Source of the DNA: Niveispirillum sp. SYP-B3756
GTDB lineage: Bacteria; Pseudomonadota; Alphaproteobacteria; Azospirillales; Azospirillaceae
Direction: 5' to 3'
NCBI RefSeq assembly: GCF_009495745.1
Contig: NZ_WIDQ01000012.1
Coordinates: forward strand, 1-64,000
Length of the DNA: 64,000 bases
In this document: piece after piece, positions 56,179 to 64,000 of the stretch
Layout of the letters: each line of letters starts with the position of its first letter
How positions within the stretch are numbered: the first letter of the stretch is position 1
Notes under the pieces: generated by a model
Told to the model about the DNA's origin: nothing
The model's database searches: none
Seen by the model: the letters and a program-made list of their open reading frames with translations, nothing else
Translations under genes and position numbers: made by a program

Positions 56179-58637
56179 TTCGCCTCACCCGCCGGGGCCA
56201 GCGGCACATCCTTGCCGGGTTCCACCCCCTTGCCCTTCTCCCCTTCCTTGGCCTTCAACTCCACCAGCATGTCGGCCATCAGGTTCTTCTCGTCCCGCTT
56301 ATCCTTGTAGAGTTCCAGGCGGGAAGCGTGGATGCGGCGGGGGAAGCTGTTATTGGACGTGTCGGCATCGGCAATTTCCTGCCGCGGGTCCAGATCGACG
56401 GCGACGATCTGCTTGGGCCGGATCAGCATCTTCGTGACTTGCTTGGCGTTGTAACGCCAGATTTCCGCCGGAATCATCAGGAACTCGGTGCTTTTGTCGG
56501 CAAGGGTCAGTTGCAGGGGCAGCGGCATCACCAGCCCGCCCTTATTGACGAAATCCAGGAAATAGACCCAGTCGCCCTCCTTCTCCGCCCTGGCCAGGGC
56601 CTCACGCTCCCACGGTTCCAGCCCTTCCAGCATCTCCTGATAGCTGTTGCGGTCCTTGTTGGTGACGGTGAACTTGTCGTTCTCGTTATAGAAATCCTTC
56701 AGCGACGGGTCGCGCTCCACCGCCGTCTGCAGGCCCTGTTCCCGGTTATGGATGCTGGCCAGCGGTTCGCGCTGGTCGCGCGCCGCCTCTTCGCGCTGCA
56801 GCGGCTTCTCCTTGTCCGGGTTACTGGTGCCGATACGGTATTCCCGCACATTGCTGAGGTCGATATCGACGTGATCGGTGGTATAGAACCAGCCGCGCCA
56901 GAACCAGTCCAGATCCACGCCCGACGCATCCTCCATGGTGCGAAAGAAGTCGGACGGGGTTGGGCGCTTGAACTTCCAGCGCCGCGCATATTCGCGGAAG
57001 GCGTGGTCGAACAGCTCCCGCCCCATGATCGTTTCACGCAGGATGGTCAGCGCGGTGGCCGGCTTGGTATAGGCATTGGGGCCGAACTGCAAAACGCTGT
57101 CCGACTGCGTCATGATCGGCACCTGATTTTCGCTGACCATATAGCTGGTTATCTGTGCCGGCAGGTTGGGGTTGCGGGTCTGGCCGCCGAATCCTTCCTC
57201 CCATTCCAGATGGGCGATATTCTGCAGGAAAGTGTTCAGCCCCTCATCCATCCAGCTCCATTGCCGTTCATCGGAATTGACGGTCATGGGGAAATAGATA
57301 TGGCCGATCTCGTGGATCACCACGCCGATCAGACCGTATTTCGCCTGAGCGGAATAGGTGCGCTTGCCCGTCTTCTTATCCACGCTGGGGCGATATCCGT
57401 TGAAGGTGATCATCGGATATTCCATGCCCCCGCCTTCCCACGTATTCACCGACTGGGCCGTGGGATAGGGATAGGCGAAGGAGAATTTGGAATAGGTGCG
57501 CAGGGTGTGCACCACCGCCTGGGTGGAATATTTCGACCAGAGCGGCTCCGCCTCCTTCGGGTAGAAGGACATGGCCATCACTTCCGGCTGGGTCTGATCC
57601 TCCTGGCGATAGCCCATCGCATCCCAGATAAATTTGTTGGAGCTGGCAAAGGCGAAGTCGCGCACATTCTGGGCGCGGAACACCCAGGTGCGCATCTCCT
57701 TGTCCGTCGCCTTCTCATTCTCCGCCGCCTCTTCCGGCGTGACGATGAAGACGGGCTGCTTGGCGGTGCGGGCCTTCTCCAGGCGTTCACGCTGGGTTTC
57801 GCTCAGCACGTCGCTGGCATTGCGCAACTCCCCGCTGGCCGAGACGAAATGATCGGCCGGCACGGTCAGGGAGACATCGTAATTGCCAAATTCCAGCGTG
57901 AACTCCCCCCGGCCCAGAAAGGCCTTGTGCTGCCAGCCGGCATAGTCGGTATAGGCGGCCATGCGGGGAAACCATTGGGCGATGAAGAACAGGTCGCTGT
58001 CGGGCTCCGTGAAATGCTCATACCCGCTGCGGCCGCCGATCCGGTCCTGGTTGATGATATTGAAGGCCCAGTCGATGGAGAAACTGACCGAGGCACCCGG
58101 CGCCAGCGGCTGGCGCAGGTCGATGCGCATCATGGTATCGACGATGACATAGGGCAGCGGGCTGCCCCGGTCATCGGTCACCTTAGCGATCTCAAACCCG
58201 TATTTGATATCCTTCATCATCTGGGCGCGGGCCAGCGTGTCATAGCTGATCCGGTCCTCCCCGCTGGTGCGGGTCAGCTCAGCAATCGATTTGTCCTTGT
58301 AGATATTCTGGTCCAGCTGCAGCCACAGATAGGGCAGGGCGTCGGGCGAGTTGTTGGCGTAGCGGATGGTCTCCGACGCGGTGATGCGCTTGCCCGCCGC
58401 ATCCAGCTTGGCATTGATGCGGTAATCGGCCCGCTGCTGCCAATATTGGTGGCCGGGGGCCCCCGATGCCGTGCGATAATTGTTGGGGGTGGGCAGGTCC
58501 ACCTCCAATTGGCGGAACTTGTCCTGCCAATTGCCCTTGGTCTGTTCAATCGCATCCGCCGATACCGGCAGGGATGGCAGAAAACACAATAGCAGCGTGG
58601 CCAGCACGGCCGCCGCGCAGCGCTTGAAACCGATCAT
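56175..58637 (-). CDS. Exported M1 family metallopeptidase
   Basis: 820 aa from the ATG at 58637 after GGGGGGAGAGTGGGGA. A signal peptide follows (AAAVLATLLLCFLPSLPVSA). The N-terminal beta-domain (about 50-260) is followed by the thermolysin-like domain with HEIGH at 442-446 and the third zinc ligand glutamate 19 residues after it (MDEGLN). This is the gluzincin pattern. The catalytic GMEYP motif is present as GGGMEYPMITF. A C-terminal helical region (about 640-820) carries a charged tail (KAKEGEKGKGVEPGKDV). Likely a periplasmic aminopeptidase. Overlaps the DUF6702 gene. Confidence 0.92.
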   Translation of the reverse strand: MIGFKRCAAAVLATLLLCFLPSLPVSADAIEQTKGNWQDKFRQLEVDLPTPNNYRTASGAPGHQYWQQRADYRINAKLDAAGKRITASETIRYANNSPDALPYLWLQLDQNIYKDKSIAELTRTSGEDRISYDTLARAQMMKDIKYGFEIAKVTDDRGSPLPYVIVDTMMRIDLRQPLAPGASVSFSIDWAFNIINQDRIGGRSGYEHFTEPDSDLFFIAQWFPRMAAYTDYAGWQHKAFLGRGEFTLEFGNYDVSLTVPADHFVSASGELRNASDVLSETQRERLEKARTAKQPVFIVTPEEAAENEKATDKEMRTWVFRAQNVRDFAFASSNKFIWDAMGYRQEDQTQPEVMAMSFYPKEAEPLWSKYSTQAVVHTLRTYSKFSFAYPYPTAQSVNTWEGGGMEYPMITFNGYRPSVDKKTGKRTYSAQAKYGLIGVVIHEIGHIYFPMTVNSDERQWSWMDEGLNTFLQNIAHLEWEEGFGGQTRNPNLPAQITSYMVSENQVPIMTQSDSVLQFGPNAYTKPATALTILRETIMGRELFDHAFREYARRWKFKRPTPSDFFRTMEDASGVDLDWFWRGWFYTTDHVDIDLSNVREYRIGTSNPDKEKPLQREEAARDQREPLASIHNREQGLQTAVERDPSLKDFYNENDKFTVTNKDRNSYQEMLEGLEPWEREALARAEKEGDWVYFLDFVNKGGLVMPLPLQLTLADKSTEFLMIPAEIWRYNAKQVTKMLIRPKQIVAVDLDPRQEIADADTSNNSFPRRIHASRLELYKDKRDEKNLMADMLVELKAKEGEKGKGVEPGKDVPLAPAGEAK

Positions 58638-58880
58638 TCCCCACTCTCCCCCCGCCGAGGCCGTCCAATCGCCCCAACGTTTCAAGCAATGGATAGTGAA
58701 GCCATCAGCCAAAAGGTCAATGGGGTTTCTCCGTTTCGTATACGATGGAAAGGTATGAGGCCTTCCCTGTCGGGATTGACTGAATCGCGGGGCGGTCCCC
58801 TGTTCAGGTCGGGGCTGTTTTCCTTACCAAATGCTTCGTTCCGCCCTATGATCCGCCGCATCAAAAAGCGGGGGAACAGG

Positions 58881-59654
58881 ATGCGGGACGGAATTGCCAT
58901 GCGCGGCGATTGGCGGAACGAAACCATTATTGTCAGCCTGTCGGTGGATGGGTTGGGATCGCGCGATCTGGCTTCCCTGCATCAGCTTCTGGATGCTGGC
59001 GAACAGGGCCGGGCCGCAAGTTTCCATTTCGACGCCGACCGCCATTCCTACATCGCCGCCCATGGCCTGTTGCGCCTGTTTCTGGGCGCCTGGATGGGCC
59101 GGTCGCCGACGCAGCTGGCCTTCAACACCGGCACCTGGGGCAAGCCGGCCCTGGTGCGCGGTGGCGCCCCCTTCAGCATCAGCCACACGCGCGGCATGGT
59201 GGCCGTGGCCATCGCCCCGCAGGGGGATGTCGGCGTCGATGTGGAACAGCTCAGCACCCGCCGGGAGCCGGAGCTTGAAATCGCCGACCGCTGGTTCTCC
59301 CCCCAGGAAGTGGCACAGATCACCGCTTTGGAGACGGATGCGGAAAAGCGCGAACGTTTCATGCGTATCTGGAACCTGAAGGAAGCCGTCATCAAGGCCA
59401 CCGGGCGGGGCCTCTCGCAGGAATTGGCCGGCTTCAGCGTTACCCCCGCCACCGATGACAGCAGCAGCCCCAGCCTTGAATGCCATGAAGAATGGTTGCG
59501 CCAGGCGGGCCACTGGCAGTTGGAGCAGTGGCAACAGGGCAAGTATCTGCTCTCCGTCGCCGGCATCAACGGCCCCACGACCAAGCCCCGCCATTTGAAG
59601 GTCACGGCCGACGGTCTGGCCGCCTTGGCGGACGGCGTTCCGGTAATGGCCTGA
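58881..59654 (+). CDS. 4'-phosphopantetheinyl transferase, Sfp type
   Basis: 257 aa from the ATG at 58881 after GGGGGAACAGG; the reading frame is open further upstream but without protein character. Key motifs are FSISHTRGMVAVAI, the magnesium-binding GVDVEQL and the WNLKEAVIKATGRGL signature. It transfers phosphopantetheine from CoA to carrier-protein serines. Sfp-type enzymes usually serve NRPS, PKS or lysine-biosynthesis carriers. No such cluster lies in the window, so the partner is elsewhere. Confidence 0.9.
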   Translation: MRDGIAMRGDWRNETIIVSLSVDGLGSRDLASLHQLLDAGEQGRAASFHFDADRHSYIAAHGLLRLFLGAWMGRSPTQLAFNTGTWGKPALVRGGAPFSISHTRGMVAVAIAPQGDVGVDVEQLSTRREPELEIADRWFSPQEVAQITALETDAEKRERFMRIWNLKEAVIKATGRGLSQELAGFSVTPATDDSSSPSLECHEEWLRQAGHWQLEQWQQGKYLLSVAGINGPTTKPRHLKVTADGLAALADGVPVMA

Positions 59655-60001
59655 GGCCACCGGCGGTGCCCGGTCAACGGCCGGGCACCCATCGCCTGTA
59701 GGGCGTAAAACATCCCCTGTTACGAATTGGACCATACCCATTCAGAACCTGGATGGGTCCTGGGGACAACGTTGTCCGTGTGACGGACAGGGTGATTGAA
59801 TAATTTTGATAAGTTTTGGGACAAAACCCAACAGTTGACGCGTGCGGAGGCCTCAGCCTCCACGCCTCGGCCACAAGCCATGTGAAAAACCAGAACAGGT
59901 CGAACGCGGATGCTGCCGGCATCCGTGCGCGGGGGTGCTTTGCGCCCAACAAGAAGCCGGCATCGGGACGCTTTCACGCGAAGATACGAAGGGGAGTTGG
60001 G
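59655..60001 (+). promoter_or_regulatory. Upstream region of the third TonB receptor
   Basis: 347 nt. It holds the LacI-type palindrome at 59764 and an AT-rich promoter-like stretch (59795-59820, GAATAATTTTGATAAG). The reading frame is open from 59816, but the 62 extra codons have no protein character, and the signal peptide starts at 60002. Confidence 0.5.
59764..59777. promoter_or_regulatory. LacI-type operator candidate
   Basis: GGACAACGTTGTCC is a perfect 14-bp palindrome with the central AACGTT common in LacI-family operators. It has the same GACA-(A/G)CG(T/C)-TGTC core as the sites at 6316 and 6567. It is 225 nt upstream of the receptor start. Confidence 0.55.
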
Positions 60002-62506
60002 ATGAAGGGGGTCTATTTCCGTCACACGCTGGGTGTTTCCACCCTGGCGCTCAGCATCGCTGCGGCCGCACTGCCGGCCCAGGCCCAGAATGCGGAGAAG
60101 GAAAAGCCGGCGGCGGACGAATACGCGCTGGACGAAATTGTGGTGACAGCCCGTAAGCGGGCCGAAGATATCCTGAAGACGCCAGTTTCCGTCACCGCCG
60201 TAACGTCTGAACAGTTGGAACAGCGTGGCATTGCCACCGTTTCAAATCTGGCGGAACAGACCCCCGGCTTCAACATCAACAATAACAGCTCCGGCCGCGC
60301 CGACCGGTCGTTCCAGCAGTTGATCCTGCGCGGCTTCACGCCCGCCACCACCGACAGCACCCCGGTCGCCACCTTTATCGATGGCGTACCCGTTTCTTCC
60401 GCCACAGCGGTGATGAGCATTTCCAACCCGGCACGTGTTGAGCTGCTGCGCGGCCCGCAATCGGCCTATTTCGGCCGCAACACCTTTGCCGGTGCCTTGA
60501 ACGTGGTGAACAAGGAGCCGGGCGACAAGTTTGCCGGCAGCGTCACCGCCTCCATCGCCAGCCGTGACAATTACCGCCTGCAGGGTGAGCTGGAAGCCCC
60601 GATCCTGGAAGACAAGCTGTCCTTCCGCATCGCCGGCAGCAAAGATTCCAAGGATGGCAGCTACAAGAACGGCGCCAATCGGGATGAGACGCTGGGCGAC
60701 CAATCCAACTACAATTTCAATGGATTGGTGGTTATCAAGCCGTCGGAGAACATGACCATCAAAGCCTTCGGCATGGTCTCCCATGATGATGATGGCCCAG
60801 CCGGCATGGGCGTGATCGGCGCCGGGCAGGTCACCGATGCCAAGGGCAAGGTGGTGGTTGCCAACCAGTCCAATTGCGGCTTCACCGTCACCAACGCCCT
60901 GTTCGGCTTTACCAGCACCAACCGCTTCATCTGCGGCACCGCGCCGAAGCTCAGCGGCCTGTCGCCGGCCTCCAACACGGCGGTGGATAACTATGTCCGC
61001 TCACGTCTGGCCATCAAGCAGAACCGTCTGATCGATCCGGAAGATAGTGTTCAGGGTTACGGCTTGATCCGCGACTATCAGCATTACCATCTGGCTGCCG
61101 ATTACGACATTCCGGATACCGGCTTCACGGTGACAGCCCTGACCGGCATGAACCGCGAACAGTGGGGCTCCCTGTCCGACATCGTCAATTATGACAGCTC
61201 GGGCATTGCCAACGCCGCCTATACGCCGACCAATGGCCTGCGCAGCTATTACAGCTCGTCCTATCTGGTGGAAAGCAAGTCCAAGGACTTTTCCCAGGAA
61301 CTTCGACTTGGCTATGATGATCAGGGCGATCTGCGCTTTGTGACCGGTGCCAATTACCTGAATGCCAGCGCCAAGCGCACGGTTGATATCCTGGATAACA
61401 TCACCCCGGCCTCTGGCGTCACGCCCTCGGGCAAGACGCGGAACGAGACGCTCAGCGGCTTCTTCGGTATCACCTACGATATCACCGACGCGCTGACCGC
61501 CAGCGTCGAAGGCCGCTATCAGATCGATAAGCTCTACGCCTATATCTCGCCGCTGCGCGATCTGGTCGTGACCGATCCCACCTTCACCAAGCCCGGCACC
61601 TATGCCGCCGGCTCGTTGCTGGCCAGCAAGAAGTACGAGAACTTCCTGCCCCGCTTCATCGCCCAGTACCAGTGGACGGATGAGGTGATGACCTATGCCT
61701 CCGTGGCAAAGGGCGTCAACCCGGCGGCCCTCAATTCCGGCGTGGTGACCTATACCGGTGAATCCGCTGCCTTCGCCAAAAATCTGGGCCTGGATGTCTT
61801 CGTGAAGCCGGAAAAGGTCACCACCTATGAACTGGGCCTGAAGGGTTCGGGTGATAGTGGGCGGCTGCGTTACACCTTTGCCGGCTACTTCTCCCAGTGG
61901 CGTGACCAGTTGAACCAGGTCATCCAGACCTTTGGCAACACGGTTGGCGGTTTCTCCAGCGTGTTCGGCACCATCAATGCCGGTGGTTCCGACATGAAGG
62001 GTATTGAGTTCGAAGGCTCCTACCGTCTGAACCAGTTGATCACCCTGAATGCGGCCGGTTCGATCAATGACAGCAAGGTGAAGAATTACCGGTCGCCGCT
62101 GACGACCCAGTTGACCGGCCTCTCCAGCTTCCGCGGCAACGAGTTGCCATCAACATCCAAGTACGGCGCTTCCGTTGGCGTGCTGTTGAATGGGGAACTG
62201 GGTCTGTGGCAAGACAGCACCTGGTTCACCCGCGTCGACTACACCTACAAGTCCGGCATGTGGTCGGATGTGGCCAATATTGTAAAAACCCCGTCTTCGC
62301 AGGTCGTGAACCTGCGGGCCGGTGTCACGATGGGCGACGTCTCCCTGGATATCTTCGTGAACAATCTGTTCAACGAGGATGCCTATACCTCCATCACCGA
62401 CAATTTCATCTTCTCCCCCACCACCACCTATGCGGCCTACAACGCCATCAATGTGGGTCTGCGGGAGAAGCGCTCCGTCGGTGCGCAGGTCAAGGTCAAG
62501 TTCTAA
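60002..62506 (+). CDS. TonB-dependent outer-membrane receptor
   Basis: 834 aa from the ATG at 60002, preceded by AAGGGGAG. The signal peptide (HTLGVSTLALSIAAAALPAQA) supports this start. The TonB-box region LDEIVVTARKRAEDILKTPV precedes the plug domain (about 45-165; LRGPQSAYFGRNTFAGALNV). The barrel ends VGAQVKVKF. The plug wording is that of iron-complex/small-ligand-type receptors common in sphingomonads, but the following esterase suggests a plant phenolic ester or its glycan. It is separated from the esterase by a strong terminator. Confidence 0.92.
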   Translation: MKGVYFRHTLGVSTLALSIAAAALPAQAQNAEKEKPAADEYALDEIVVTARKRAEDILKTPVSVTAVTSEQLEQRGIATVSNLAEQTPGFNINNNSSGRADRSFQQLILRGFTPATTDSTPVATFIDGVPVSSATAVMSISNPARVELLRGPQSAYFGRNTFAGALNVVNKEPGDKFAGSVTASIASRDNYRLQGELEAPILEDKLSFRIAGSKDSKDGSYKNGANRDETLGDQSNYNFNGLVVIKPSENMTIKAFGMVSHDDDGPAGMGVIGAGQVTDAKGKVVVANQSNCGFTVTNALFGFTSTNRFICGTAPKLSGLSPASNTAVDNYVRSRLAIKQNRLIDPEDSVQGYGLIRDYQHYHLAADYDIPDTGFTVTALTGMNREQWGSLSDIVNYDSSGIANAAYTPTNGLRSYYSSSYLVESKSKDFSQELRLGYDDQGDLRFVTGANYLNASAKRTVDILDNITPASGVTPSGKTRNETLSGFFGITYDITDALTASVEGRYQIDKLYAYISPLRDLVVTDPTFTKPGTYAAGSLLASKKYENFLPRFIAQYQWTDEVMTYASVAKGVNPAALNSGVVTYTGESAAFAKNLGLDVFVKPEKVTTYELGLKGSGDSGRLRYTFAGYFSQWRDQLNQVIQTFGNTVGGFSSVFGTINAGGSDMKGIEFEGSYRLNQLITLNAAGSINDSKVKNYRSPLTTQLTGLSSFRGNELPSTSKYGASVGVLLNGELGLWQDSTWFTRVDYTYKSGMWSDVANIVKTPSSQVVNLRAGVTMGDVSLDIFVNNLFNEDAYTSITDNFIFSPTTTYAAYNAINVGLREKRSVGAQVKVKF

Positions 62507-62540
62507 AGCCACCTGCGTTTAATCGAACGCAGGTGGCTTT
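62505..62540 (+). terminator. Hairpin directly after the receptor stop
   Basis: 15-bp perfect stem AAAGCCACCTGCGTT/AACGCAGGTGGCTTT, beginning inside the stop codon of the receptor. The tail is not U-rich, so it may stabilise the mRNA 3' end. Confidence 0.5.
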
Positions 62541-62558
62541 AGATGAGTCTGCCTGCGA

Positions 62559-62601
62559 GCGGATTCACGCCAAAAGGTGATGTCACCTTTTGGCGATCCG
62601 C
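62559..62601. repeat. Long imperfect inverted repeat
   Basis: Outer arms GCGGAT/ATCCGC and inner arms CGCCAAAAGGTGA/TCACCTTTTGGCG surround a 2-nt centre, with a 3-nt bulge on one side. It is a REP-like palindrome between the receptor and the esterase. No second copy was found by eye in the window. Confidence 0.5.
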
Positions 62602-62624
62602 TCTAATCCCGCTTACGGGATCGG

Positions 62625-62664
62625 CGCGGTGGGGAATGGTCGGTCTTCCCCACCGCGTTTTTTT
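62625..62664 (+). terminator. Rho-independent terminator between receptor and esterase
   Basis: 12-bp stem CGCGGTGGGGAA/TTCCCCACCGCG with a 9-nt loop followed by seven T. It ends only 45 nt before the esterase ATG. Confidence 0.85.
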
Positions 62665-62709
62665 ATCCGCGCGGCCCCCATTCAAAATTCTCCCTTTCAA
62701 GGAGCCATC

Positions 62710-63885
62710 ATGCGCAATGTCATGATCGCGGCCAGCGCCGCGCTATGCCTTTCTGCCATTACCCTGCCCGCCCTCGCCGATGTGCAACCGTGTGAAGAGC
62801 GCAGCTTCATGCAGCCGCCGCTATTTTATCCCGGTGTGGAGAAACTGGCGGACGGGCGCGTCACCTTCCGGTTCTGTTCCAAATCCGCCAAGGATGTGCG
62901 CGTGCTGGCCATGGAAGTGGCCGGCGTGCCCACCGGGCTGGATGGCAAGCCGCCGGGTCTGGCGCTCAGCCTGGGCGATAAGGGCTATTGGTCCGCCACC
63001 ACCAGCGCGCCTGTGGCACCCGGCGTCTATACCTACGCCTTCAAGGTCGATGGGCTGCGTATCGCCGATCCGCAGGGCACCCGCTTTGCCGAAAGCTTCG
63101 GTGGCCCGCAATCGATCTTCGAAATCCAGGGGCCGGAAACCCCCAACCAGTTCTATAAGGCCGAGGTGCCGCACGGCCTGGTCTCCCTGGTCGAATATAA
63201 TTCCGCCAGCCTGGGCGGCATCAAGCGCCGCGCCCATGTCTATACCCCGCCGGGGTACGAGGCGGGCGGCAAGGAACGCTATCCGGTGCTCTATCTGGTC
63301 CATGGTTATAGCGACAGCGACGATGCCTGGGTGCAGAAGGGCAATGCCAACGCGATCCTGGATAACCTGATCGCCGCCGGCACGGTGAAGCCGATGATCG
63401 TGGTCATGCCCTATGGCCATACGCCGGAACGGGCGGGCGTGCAGGGCATGGTGAATGTCGATTTCGGTGCCGATCTGCATAAGGAACTGATCCCCTATAT
63501 CGATACGCATTTCCGCACCGAGGCCGCACCCAAGACCCGCGCCATGGCGGGCCTGTCGATGGGTGGCGCCCATACGCTGCAGTTCGGCCTGCCCCGGCCG
63601 GATGTATTCGGCAGCATCGGCGTGTTCAGCATCGGTCTGTTCGGTGATCAGGTCACCGCCTATGCCAGCGCCAATGATGCCGGGCTGAAGGCACGGGCCA
63701 AGGAAAAGGGGCCGGTGTTCCTGGCTGTCGGCAAGGAAGATTTCGTCTTCCCCTCCGTGGCACCGGTGCGCAAGATCATGGATGATTACGGCATCAAGCA
63801 CGAATATGAGGAAAGCGGCGGCGGCCATACCTGGATCAATTGGCGCGCCTATCTGGAAGAATTCCTGCCCAAGCTGTTCCGTTAA
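62710..63885 (+). CDS. Secreted feruloyl-esterase-like carbohydrate esterase
   Basis: 391 aa from the ATG at 62710 after AAGGAG. A signal peptide (MIAASAALCLSAITLPALA) is followed by an E-set/CBM48-like beta-domain (about 35-145; FRFCSKSAKDVRVLAMEVAG). The alpha/beta-hydrolase domain (about 165-390) has the nucleophile S283 in AGLSMGGAH, the oxyanion region YLVHGYSDSD and the catalytic H373 in GGGHTWINWR. This is the architecture of enterochelin-esterase/feruloyl esterases (CE1) that release hydroxycinnamates from xylan. Its partner is probably the receptor upstream, with attenuated co-expression. Confidence 0.88.
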   Translation: MRNVMIAASAALCLSAITLPALADVQPCEERSFMQPPLFYPGVEKLADGRVTFRFCSKSAKDVRVLAMEVAGVPTGLDGKPPGLALSLGDKGYWSATTSAPVAPGVYTYAFKVDGLRIADPQGTRFAESFGGPQSIFEIQGPETPNQFYKAEVPHGLVSLVEYNSASLGGIKRRAHVYTPPGYEAGGKERYPVLYLVHGYSDSDDAWVQKGNANAILDNLIAAGTVKPMIVVMPYGHTPERAGVQGMVNVDFGADLHKELIPYIDTHFRTEAAPKTRAMAGLSMGGAHTLQFGLPRPDVFGSIGVFSIGLFGDQVTAYASANDAGLKARAKEKGPVFLAVGKEDFVFPSVAPVRKIMDDYGIKHEYEESGGGHTWINWRAYLEEFLPKLFR

Positions 63886-63904
63886 GCTCTGGGGAGAGAC
63901 ATGG

Positions 63905-63934
63905 AAAAAGGGGGGCCACGTGACCCCCCTTTTT
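63905..63934. terminator. Bidirectional terminator after the esterase
   Basis: Stem AAAAAGGGGGG/CCCCCCTTTTT, with an internal CACGTG in the loop, 20 nt after the esterase stop. It is also suited to the convergent gene at the right edge. Confidence 0.88.
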
Positions 63935-63961
63935 ATTGCGACGTCGCAACGGCGCTATCGA

Positions 63962-64000
63962 TCAGCCGCCAATCAACCGGTCAATGCGTTCCCGCAGCGC
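63962..64000 (-). CDS. C-terminal fragment of a gene entering from the right edge
   Basis: The last 12 codons read ALRERIDRLIGG followed by TGA on the minus strand, cut by the window end. A stop just upstream of a bidirectional terminator supports a real gene end. The fragment is too short to identify. Confidence 0.4.
   Translation of the reverse strand, partial: ALRERIDRLIGG

Noticed and set aside
56091-58592. 833-codon plus-strand open frame
   Set aside because: Antisense to the M1 peptidase, whose HEIGH motif and signal peptide fix the true strand.

Overview
The window is a GC-rich bacterial chromosome segment from an alphaproteobacterium, most likely Azospirillaceae/Rhodospirillales of the Niveispirillum or Azospirillum type. 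That placement is an inference. It rests on the gene order rpiB-glyA-nrdR-ribD-ribE-ribB-ribH-nusB-thiL, tig-clpP-clpX, glnB-glnA behind a -24/-12 promoter, a MucR regulator, FlaF, and several TonB-dependent receptors paired with carbohydrate-active enzymes. No phage, plasmid, IS element or CRISPR array was seen.

Layout. 1-640: no protein gene. The minus strand carries what looks like a strong rRNA-operon-type promoter and leader running off the left edge. 640-9335: a carbohydrate-uptake locus with an exported methyltransferase-like protein, a flavin-dependent tryptophan-halogenase homologue, a TonB-dependent receptor and a divergent secreted GH3 beta-glucosidase. The receptor-GH3 intergenic region holds two LacI-type palindromes. 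9340-9505: a dispersed palindromic repeat with a relative at 46.4 kb. 9578-13373: clpX, clpP, tig and tRNA-Leu. 13.6-18.3 kb: a small conserved gene, the NAD(P)HX repair gene, tRNA-His, glnB and glnA. 18.4-28.2 kb: a YciI-like protein, a small secreted protein, a second TonB receptor with a divergent GntR regulator, lptD, a hybrid histidine kinase and a Tat-exported glutathione peroxidase. 28.2-36.5 kb: a flagellar hook region (HExxH protein, very long FlgE, small unknown protein, very long FlgL, FlgK) with two convincing sigma-54 promoters. 36.8-46.5 kb: a histone-tail-like DUF2934 protein, a methyltransferase with a regulatory domain, tdk, a cyclase-AAA-TPR signalling protein, a TPR glycosyltransferase, FlaF and an unrecognised 260-aa protein. 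46.5-53.9 kb: the riboflavin/NusB/ThiL operon plus glyA and rpiB. 54.4-59.7 kb: mucR, a monothiol glutaredoxin, an M1 peptidase with a DUF6702 partner, and a phosphopantetheinyl transferase. 59.7-64 kb: a third TonB receptor behind a LacI-type palindrome, followed by a secreted feruloyl-esterase-like enzyme.

How the parts work together. The two outer loci (0.6-9.3 kb and 59.7-63.9 kb) look like plant-glycan scavenging units: receptor plus secreted hydrolase or esterase. They share a palindrome type, although no LacI-family gene lies in the window. The flagellar block suggests a hook and hook-filament junction enlarged by the same repeated module in both FlgE and FlgL. I consider this the most interesting observation here. 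The remaining genes are mainly core metabolism and proteostasis in conserved alphaproteobacterial order.

Limits. All calls are by reading the sequence. No database search, structure prediction or codon statistics were run. Starts were chosen from ribosome-binding sites, signal peptides and family N-termini.
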